Source: Pseudomonadota bacterium
Lineage (GTDB): Bacteria; CALINM01
DNA: 6,532 nucleotides
Direction of reading: 5' to 3'
Assembly (NCBI GenBank): GCA_026415985.1
Contig: JAOAGA010000044.1
Location: 8,382-14,913, forward strand
The position numbers and the translations under genes were made by a program. Position 1 is the first letter of the stretch, and the number at the start of each line of letters is the position of its first letter. Below the pieces are notes generated by a model. The model ran no database searches. It had not been told where the DNA came from and worked only from the letters and a program-made list of their open reading frames with translations. This document shows positions 1 through 4,126 of the stretch, in pieces.

Positions 1-51
1 CTTACTTATATTCAATATTTACCAGATAAATAAATTTTTTTCAATTTTTTT

Positions 52-1005
52 TTATCTGATTTGATATTTGCCTAAACCAAAACTTGTGTTCTTTCCTACG
101 TGTAAGATTTCTCCTGCCTTAAGTATCTGAGTAAAGGGAGAAATTTTACCTGTGAATGTTACCGAACCTATGAGCCCTCCTAATCTCATTCTTGTTTGTT
201 GTCTTGTGGAGTATCTTTCCCAATCCCACCATCTCAGATTGTCTTTTGAAACGGTTACGTTTTTTGACAGTTCTATGATTTTTTTGTAATCCCATTCTGA
301 CTTTGTACCATCACAGTGAAAAAAATGGAGTAAGTCTATCCTCATTAATAGTGACTTGACGAGTATGGAAAAATCAAGTTTTGTTACGAGGTCTTTGTTG
401 TTTTTTAGTCTTAAGGGGGTTTCGAAATTTAATGTGAGGGACGTATCTTCTCTGTCTTCGGCATCAGATATTTTCTCATCTATGTTGATTTCTTCATAGT
501 CAGGGGGTATTATATTGCTTTTTTCATCATCGTAAACTTTTTCGCCTCTATGGGAATAAACTTCTTTAACTTTGAAATGACCGCGTCCTTTTCCAATACC
601 AATTTTGCCACATTCGATAAAGGTGTAGATAAAATAGGGTAGATATGATCTTGCCTTGCCTATGAGTATTAAAGAAAAGGTTATATTTTCATTGGCTGAA
701 AAAAACTTTTTGCTGTTTAAGGGAGGTTCAATAATAAAGGGGTGTGGAATATTTTTGTTGTTACCCTTTTTGAAGAAGGGTTTATCCAAAGGTTCCGGCG
801 TTTCAAATACGTAGGCGTATATACAACTTTGCTTTAGGATACAGTTATCGCACGTTCTTGTTTTTAAGGCACATACTACTTTTTTAAATGTGTTTCCAAA
901 CACACCTCTGAAGGTGGATCCTTTAAAGTAGGGAAGACTGATAGTTTCCGTTGCAATAATTTTGAAGTTGAGTTTGATATAGGGAATTTTCATTGTTATT
1001 TTCAT
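52..1005 (-). CDS. cas6: Cas6-family CRISPR RNA-processing endoribonuclease (RAMP superfamily)
   Basis: A 317-residue protein resembling Cas6, the metal-independent endoribonuclease that cuts pre-crRNA within the repeat to give mature crRNAs. Seen here: an N-terminal RAMP-like part with FRGVFGNTF (residues 32-40), a four-cysteine cluster C45-x6-C52-x2-C55-x5-C61 that looks like a zinc knuckle, a glycine-rich GIGKGRG segment (136-142) and a C-terminal glycine-rich loop GKNTSFGLGKY (304-314), the usual Cas6 signature. The length is a little above typical Cas6, the extra being the Cys region. It is the last gene of the operon, 42 bp after the second cas2. The start is uncertain: ATG at 1005 and an in-frame ATG at 993 (MKIPYIKL) both lack a clear ribosome binding site. 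The catalytic residue cannot be assigned by eye because Cas6 active sites vary. The family call is fairly sure; which array it serves is unknown. Confidence 0.87.
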   Translation of the reverse strand: MKITMKIPYIKLNFKIIATETISLPYFKGSTFRGVFGNTFKKVVCALKTRTCDNCILKQSCIYAYVFETPEPLDKPFFKKGNNKNIPHPFIIEPPLNSKKFFSANENITFSLILIGKARSYLPYFIYTFIECGKIGIGKGRGHFKVKEVYSHRGEKVYDDEKSNIIPPDYEEINIDEKISDAEDREDTSLTLNFETPLRLKNNKDLVTKLDFSILVKSLLMRIDLLHFFHCDGTKSEWDYKKIIELSKNVTVSKDNLRWWDWERYSTRQQTRMRLGGLIGSVTFTGKISPFTQILKAGEILHVGKNTSFGLGKYQIR

Positions 1006-1047
1006 ACCATAAAATTATTTTTTTTTAAAATGCTTTTTGTTGGGCTT

Positions 1048-1326
1048 TTATTTTAGGAAGATTGTTACACCTTCAGGTATTCTGTCTCCCTGACCCATAA
1101 CTATTACTTTAGGTTCAGAAGGAAGCGGATAGATTCTGACATCGTCCTGATTTTCGTCGATAAGTTCCAGTAATCTCTCTTTTAGTTCATTGAGCTCCTG
1201 CCAGCTAAGATAGCCATAAAATACAGAGTATTGAAGTTTGAGGCATCTGCTTTTTAGATAGTTGTGAATTTTTGTTAGTCTTTTCTCGTCTCTGATGTCA
1301 TAAGATATTAAATAGTTTGATTTCAT
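1048..1326 (-). CDS. cas2: Second Cas2 paralogue (Cas2'), CRISPR adaptation
   Basis: A 92-residue Cas2-family protein with a ferredoxin-like fold. Cas2 dimers bridge Cas1 dimers in the spacer-integration complex. Seen here: the first strand YLISYDIRDEKR with the conserved Asp at residue 10, then SVFYGYL, the ELxELKERLLELI helix and DDVRIYPLP, all typical Cas2 elements. The ATG start overlaps the TGA stop of the upstream cas1-like gene in an ATGA arrangement, with AAAGGG 6 bp upstream, so translation is coupled to that gene. It differs clearly from the other Cas2 in this window (3077-3358), so it is a paralogue and not a recent tandem copy. The C-terminal tail (residues 73-92) also differs. 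It could pair with Cas1', with Cas1, or with the first Cas2 as a heterodimer; the sequence does not decide this. Confidence 0.92.
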   Translation of the reverse strand: MKSNYLISYDIRDEKRLTKIHNYLKSRCLKLQYSVFYGYLSWQELNELKERLLELIDENQDDVRIYPLPSEPKVIVMGQGDRIPEGVTIFLK

Positions 1327-2129
1327 CTCTTGCCCTTTATTATTAGCTTTATTTCTTTTAAAAAGGTTTGAAGTAGTCTGTCAAAAATTGGCTTTCCCTT
1401 TTCAAAAAGAGAGATTGTTACTCTCATGCCTTCGTCATTGAGCCAGTTACCGTTGTAAAAATCTTTATATTTCCGATAGCACAAGATTTTTGCAGAGAGA
1501 ACATCCATAATGGGATCTACAACGCAAAGGAGATCACAAACAAAGCCGAATCTCTTTTTATCGTTAATTATACCGATTTCCGGGTTTAACTCTTCTGATA
1601 TACATTTGGCTGTTATCAGGCCAATAAACAGGTCTTTGAATTTTCTCCTTGTGTTGAAAAATTTTTTTCTTTCATTATTGCAGAATTTCATTATGTAGTA
1701 GAAATATTCTTTATCTGTAAAGCTGTGGGTTTTTAATGCTTTATAAAGGTTTTTGTCGAAGGATTTTATGGCATATATTTGTATCTGCTTTTTCTTTTCA
1801 ATAAGCCAGGTGTGAAACTCAGTTTTTATTTCTTTTTTATTTATTGCTATTCTTTGCGGTATTTCCTCGAAGTATCCGCTGTCAGAGACGGGTATTATAT
1901 GAAGTGAATCGTTTTTATAGAGGCTTGTTATTACCGCAGGTTTTTTAAATCTTAAGAATTCTCTCAGGATATCCTGATTTATCTTTTCTTTGCTGTCTAT
2001 GTGAACAAAATCAATGTATTCGTATGGAATCCTTCTGGGTGATTGGTTATTTTTGTTGACCAATAGGGAGGGGCCGTCTATTTTTATAATGTAGTCTTTT
2101 GTGTTATGAAGATATAGTGTCTTTTTCAT
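1323..2129 (-). CDS. Divergent Cas1 paralogue with degenerate active site (Cas1')
   Basis: A 268-residue protein homologous to Cas1 but much diverged. The N-terminal beta domain lines up with the neighbouring Cas1: TLYLHNTKDYIIKIDGPSL here against TLYIDRKDLHIKLDGNSL there. In the helical C-terminal domain LNPEIG (181-186) matches LDPSIG of the true Cas1. The catalytic His that follows in Cas1 is Asn189 here; Asp199 (VCDLL) is retained and a nearby acidic residue of Cas1 is replaced by Cys202. The first catalytic Glu is uncertain (perhaps E141), since the usual EGxxSxxYF context is lost. The ATG at 2129 is chosen over an in-frame TTG at 2147 because AAGGAGG lies 7 bp upstream of it. The gene overlaps the end of cas1 by 26 bp and the start of cas2' by 4 bp. 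The intact frame and tight coupling argue against a pseudogene. It is probably an inactive or structural Cas1 subunit (inference). Confidence 0.82.
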   Translation of the reverse strand: MKKTLYLHNTKDYIIKIDGPSLLVNKNNQSPRRIPYEYIDFVHIDSKEKINQDILREFLRFKKPAVITSLYKNDSLHIIPVSDSGYFEEIPQRIAINKKEIKTEFHTWLIEKKKQIQIYAIKSFDKNLYKALKTHSFTDKEYFYYIMKFCNNERKKFFNTRRKFKDLFIGLITAKCISEELNPEIGIINDKKRFGFVCDLLCVVDPIMDVLSAKILCYRKYKDFYNGNWLNDEGMRVTISLFEKGKPIFDRLLQTFLKEIKLIIKGKR

Positions 2130-3063
2130 CTGTAAGCCTCCTTGCAAAATTTGTTATATCTTCTCGTATTCTTGGCCTAAGGGTTTTTCGCCATTCTTCA
2201 GAAAGGGGATAAAATTTTGCTCTGCCGTTCTTTTTTAAGTAACAACCTGAAGTATCGGTTTCAATTATAAAGTCGTTTGCTATTATTTGTCTTGTTTTAA
2301 AGAGTTCCCAGACGAATTTGTCTGCCTCTGCACGGTATTTCTCAACAAAATCGCAGGCTAAGGATTCTCTACCATATTCAAAGCTATGATAGAAGCCAAT
2401 AGAGGGATCTAAACCAATCATCTCAATCTCTCTGACACATTCAAAATGAAGAAGGGTGTAGGTAAGTGACAGCATTGCGTTAACGGGGTCTTTAGGAGGT
2501 CTTCTGTTTCTATTGGTAAAATTGAGAGATGGAGCAAAAAGTTTGGTATAAAAGGAAAAATATAGGTTGCTTGCACCACCTTCATATCCTCTTAAGCTTT
2601 CTAAAGTCAGGTTTTCATTGTCAATTTTTCTTATAATTTCGTTCAAAGAATCTTCTGTCTTTGTTGCGTCGTAACGTAAATCCTGCCTTTGGTCTTTACA
2701 GAAGTTTATAAAATCTATCTGACTAAAAATCTTTTCCTTAACAAGGTTTTTCGAAAAATCTATGATGAAGTTTCCTTTATAGTTTTCATATTGTCTCAGT
2801 CTTAGCAGGGCGTTGTTGTGAAGAGAGCCGTGAAGCATCCCCGCAAATCTGAGATTTTTTGCGGTCAGAAAGATCAGGCTTATATTTTCATCGGCAAGCT
2901 TATGAAAAACATTTGAATCAATGGTTACATTTCCAACTACTATTATTCTTTTTATTGGATAGAGTGGCGCATTGCCTTCTTTTTGCCCATTTATGTAGAA
3001 TGCGAGAGAATTGCCATCTAATTTAATGTGAAGGTCTTTTCTGTCAATATAAAGGGTGCCCAT
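2104..3063 (-). CDS. cas1: CRISPR-associated integrase/endonuclease Cas1
   Basis: A 319-residue Cas1, the metal-dependent integrase that with Cas2 inserts new spacers at the leader end of a CRISPR array. Seen here: the N-terminal beta domain (residues 1-85) with TLYIDRKDLHIKLDGNSL, then the helical catalytic domain. The expected active site is present: Glu161 in GYEGGASNLYF, His226 in LDPSIGFYHS and Asp238 in ESLACDFVEKYR, with NRRPPKDPVNAMLSL between them. Length is normal for the family. The ATG is supported by AAAGGAGG 7 bp upstream, a site that overlaps the stop codon of cas2 (13-bp gap). Its 3' end overlaps the second, degenerate cas1 by 26 bp. This copy should be the catalytically competent one of the pair. 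No reverse transcriptase or other fusion is seen. Confidence 0.96.
   Translation of the reverse strand: MGTLYIDRKDLHIKLDGNSLAFYINGQKEGNAPLYPIKRIIVVGNVTIDSNVFHKLADENISLIFLTAKNLRFAGMLHGSLHNNALLRLRQYENYKGNFIIDFSKNLVKEKIFSQIDFINFCKDQRQDLRYDATKTEDSLNEIIRKIDNENLTLESLRGYEGGASNLYFSFYTKLFAPSLNFTNRNRRPPKDPVNAMLSLTYTLLHFECVREIEMIGLDPSIGFYHSFEYGRESLACDFVEKYRAEADKFVWELFKTRQIIANDFIIETDTSGCYLKKNGRAKFYPLSEEWRKTLRPRIREDITNFARRLTDEKDTISS
2137..2143 (-). promoter_or_regulatory. Ribosome binding site fixing the cas1' start
   Basis: AAGGAGG on the minus strand, 7 bp before the ATG at 2129 and inside the last codons of cas1. It decides for the ATG over the in-frame TTG at 2147, which would lie upstream of this site, and shows that the degenerate Cas1 has its own strong initiation signal. 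Confidence 0.8.
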
Positions 3064-3076
3064 ATTTTGTCCTCCT

Positions 3077-3358
3077 TTAACCTATATAAAAATAATCAGG
3101 GTCCTGCGGTTGAATTGCAATACCTAAGGTGTGGGTTTTACTTCTGCCATCGAGTGTAAAAATATGAATTCGGTCTTCAAAGGGGTGTATCAGATTCATC
3201 AGGCCATTTTTTACTTTCTCTAACTCCGCAGGACTTAAAAAACATTCATAAACGGACTTCTGCCCGCCGGTGCTAAAGTTTTTAAGGAAGTAATGGACCT
3301 TAGCAAGGCGTCTTTCATCGGATATATCATATGCAACTATATAAAGCGTTCTTGACAT
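3077..3358 (-). CDS. cas2: CRISPR-associated protein Cas2
   Basis: A 93-residue Cas2, the dimeric structural subunit of the spacer acquisition complex. Seen here: the first beta strand YIVAYDISDERR with conserved Asp11, RLAKVHYFLKNF, GGQKSVYECFL and DRIHIFTLDGRS, in the order expected for Cas2. The C-terminal tail ends in DPDYFYIG. It precedes cas1 by 13 bp. The ATG is preceded by a weaker ribosome binding site (AAGGGG, 7 bp away) that sits in the loop of a short perfect inverted repeat, described separately. A 75-bp gap separates it from the upstream DUF4258 gene. It is the first gene of the adaptation block in transcription order and is one of two Cas2 paralogues in the window. Confidence 0.95.
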   Translation of the reverse strand: MSRTLYIVAYDISDERRLAKVHYFLKNFSTGGQKSVYECFLSPAELEKVKNGLMNLIHPFEDRIHIFTLDGRSKTHTLGIAIQPQDPDYFYIG

Positions 3359-3378
3359 GATTAAACCCCTTTTTAATC
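3359..3378 (-). promoter_or_regulatory. Hairpin placing the cas2 ribosome binding site in its loop
   Basis: A perfect 7-bp inverted repeat directly abuts the cas2 ATG. On the transcript it reads GATTAAA, then AAGGGG, then TTTAATC, then ATG. The six loop bases are the ribosome binding site itself. The stem is all A-U except one G-C pair, so it is weak, particularly if the host is a thermophile. The distal arm also carries the stop codon (TAA, 3373-3375) of the possible 17-codon reading frame upstream, so a terminating ribosome would disturb the stem. The inverted repeat is seen directly; a regulatory role is inference. Confidence 0.35.
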
Positions 3379-3426
3379 TTTTAAAATCACATAAATCAAA
3401 ATTAAAAGAATAATAAGAGTTTCCAT
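3373..3426 (-). CDS. Possible 17-residue hydrophobic leader/membrane peptide
   Basis: A very short frame in the gap between the DUF4258 gene and cas2: ATG at 3426, 17 codons, translation METLIILLILIYVILKD, stop TAA. The middle is a continuous hydrophobic run flanked by a Glu near the start and Lys-Asp at the end, like a tiny single-pass membrane peptide. GAGG lies 4 bp upstream, a short but tolerable spacing, and overlaps the TAG stop of the preceding gene. Its stop lies inside the inverted repeat around the cas2 ribosome binding site. Against it: AT-rich DNA readily encodes Ile/Leu runs by chance, and no family is recognised. It may be a leader peptide, a small membrane protein or nothing. 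Confidence 0.3.
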   Translation of the reverse strand: METLIILLILIYVILKD

Positions 3427-3433
3427 TTTTCCT

Positions 3434-3736
3434 CTAATGTTGTCTGTATTTCTTTAAACTGGGATTCTTAAAACCTGTTATTACAATCTTTTCATCTCCA
3501 TAGGGCTGGACAATAATGTTAAGTCCTTCCGCACTTCTTAAGTCAATTCCAAGTTTGCGCGCCTTTTCAACCTCTTTCTTGCCTACAAAATAAATCTCTG
3601 CTCCATTTGAATAAAATTTCCTTCCGTGAATAACAGCAAGATTGAAGAGTTCATCATTAATCCGTCTTGCTGAAAACCTTTTTAGGGAGTGGTCAGTAAA
3701 AATAAATTTTTTGTTCCTGATAATTTTTTCTGCCAT
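3434..3736 (-). CDS. DUF4258-family small protein in CRISPR operon
   Basis: A 100-residue protein resembling the DUF4258 family, small proteins thought to share a fold with BrnT/RelE-like toxins; their activity is largely uncharacterised. Seen here: the family-type N-terminal signature TDHSLKRFSARRI with H16, R20 and R24 (HxxxRxxxR), then GRKFYSNGAEIYFVGKKEVE (39-58), a GxNIIV strand, and IVITGFKN near the end where other members often have a VxTxYRN-like strand. The ATG at 3736 is chosen over one at 3805 because AAAGGAGG lies 8 bp upstream of it; the longer version would only add a poor, chance-like N-terminus across the regulatory gap. It sits between the csx3-like gene and cas2 with the largest intergenic gap of the window in front, so it may be separately regulated. 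It could be an RNase-like toxin or an operon regulator; no antitoxin is seen beside it. Confidence 0.72.
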   Translation of the reverse strand: MAEKIIRNKKFIFTDHSLKRFSARRINDELFNLAVIHGRKFYSNGAEIYFVGKKEVEKARKLGIDLRSAEGLNIIVQPYGDEKIVITGFKNPSLKKYRQH

Positions 3737-3737
3737 G

Positions 3738-3777
3738 GTTCTATCCTCCTTTGCATCTTTTAATTCAAGGATAGAAC
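3738..3777 (-). promoter_or_regulatory. 10-bp inverted repeat overlapping ribosome binding site of DUF4258 gene
   Basis: A perfect 10-bp inverted repeat: on the coding strand GTTCTATCCT (3777-3768) and AGGATAGAAC (3747-3738), separated by 20 bases. The proximal arm contains the AGG end of the AAAGGAGG ribosome binding site (3752-3745) and finishes one base before the ATG. In RNA this would form a stem hiding part of the ribosome binding site. In DNA the two arms could be the half-sites of a dimeric repressor. The repeat is seen directly; which of these roles applies, if any, is inference. Confidence 0.5.
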
Positions 3778-3820
3778 AGTTTTGAAAAAATAATAATAAA
3801 ATCAACGTTTTGAAAACATT

Positions 3821-3836
3821 TAGGAAACGTTTCCTA
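3821..3836. promoter_or_regulatory. Perfect 16-bp palindrome of LacI-family operator type
   Basis: TAGGAAACGTTTCCTA reads the same on both strands. The AAACGTTT centre with a middle CG step is characteristic of operators bound by LacI/GalR/PurR-type repressors. It lies between the csx3-like gene and the DUF4258 gene. A poor promoter match lies upstream (TTGATC at 3888-3883, 17 bp, TTAAAT at 3865-3860), which would place the palindrome just downstream of a start site; that promoter is only a weak guess. It is not a convincing terminator because no T-tract follows directly. No LacI-type regulator is encoded in the window. Confidence 0.4.
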
Positions 3837-3868
3837 TAAGATTAGCTTACAAAATCTTGATTTAAATT

Positions 3869-4123
3869 TTAGAAGGGAGAATGATCAAAAATAGTTACAT
3901 CACCGGTTACAGGTGAACGGTAAGTTAACTTTATAACTTTTCCATGTAAACAATGGGCAACTTTCAAATAGAGCCAGATAGGCCCCTGCCCGGTAATTAC
4001 AATCTCATTACCTTCCCCTGCTATTTGAAGTGCCTTTTTACAGTATTTATCTAAATCAGCAAGTTTGGCGGTAGAGTCTTCAGTCTCTTTGTATAAGTCT
4101 TCAACGTTTAAAATTATCTGCAT
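3869..4123 (-). CDS. csx3: Csx3-like protein, possible cyclic oligoadenylate ring nuclease
   Basis: An 84-residue protein resembling Csx3 (Crn3), a small type III accessory protein reported to bind and cleave cyclic tetra-adenylate and so switch off signalling. Seen here: EIVITGQGPIWLYLKVAHCLH (40-60), matching the Csx3 core with a G-x-PxWLY motif and an HxxH pair (H57, H60), followed by a strand ending IFDHSPF with D80 and H81. Odd points: the YDPR-type segment I expect from the family is YRSPVTG here, and the chain ends at the last His with no C-terminal tail, so it is shorter than usual members (about 100 or more residues). AAAGGA lies 7 bp before the ATG, inside the end of the upstream gene (3-bp gap). 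Its place right behind two CARF effectors fits an off-switch or signal sink. Activity may differ from classical Csx3. Confidence 0.72.
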   Translation of the reverse strand: MQIILNVEDLYKETEDSTAKLADLDKYCKKALQIAGEGNEIVITGQGPIWLYLKVAHCLHGKVIKLTYRSPVTGDVTIFDHSPF

Positions 4124-4126
4124 AAT

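Noticed and set aside
1-51. Leader or first repeat of a CRISPR array downstream of cas6
   Set aside because: Only 51 bases are visible, AT-rich with no repeated unit. An array may lie beyond the window but nothing here shows it.
23-58. 8-bp inverted repeat (23-30 and 51-58) over the cas6 stop codon, as a terminator
   Set aside because: The stem is AT-rich, the loop is 20 bases and no T-tract follows on the transcript. In such AT-rich DNA it may be chance.
1510-1698. Plus-strand open frame of 62 codons
   Set aside because: It lies wholly inside the cas1' gene on the other strand, has no recognisable motif and no supported start; it is a shadow frame.
3737-3805. Longer N-terminus for the DUF4258 protein starting at 3805
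   Set aside because: It would run through the inverted repeat and the strong ribosome binding site, and the added residues look random. The ATG at 3736 has AAAGGAGG at correct spacing.
3838-3858. 6-bp inverted repeat (AAGATT/AATCTT, 9-base loop) after the csx3-like gene as a terminator
   Set aside because: The stem is short and AT-rich and no T-tract follows; it is not supported as a terminator.
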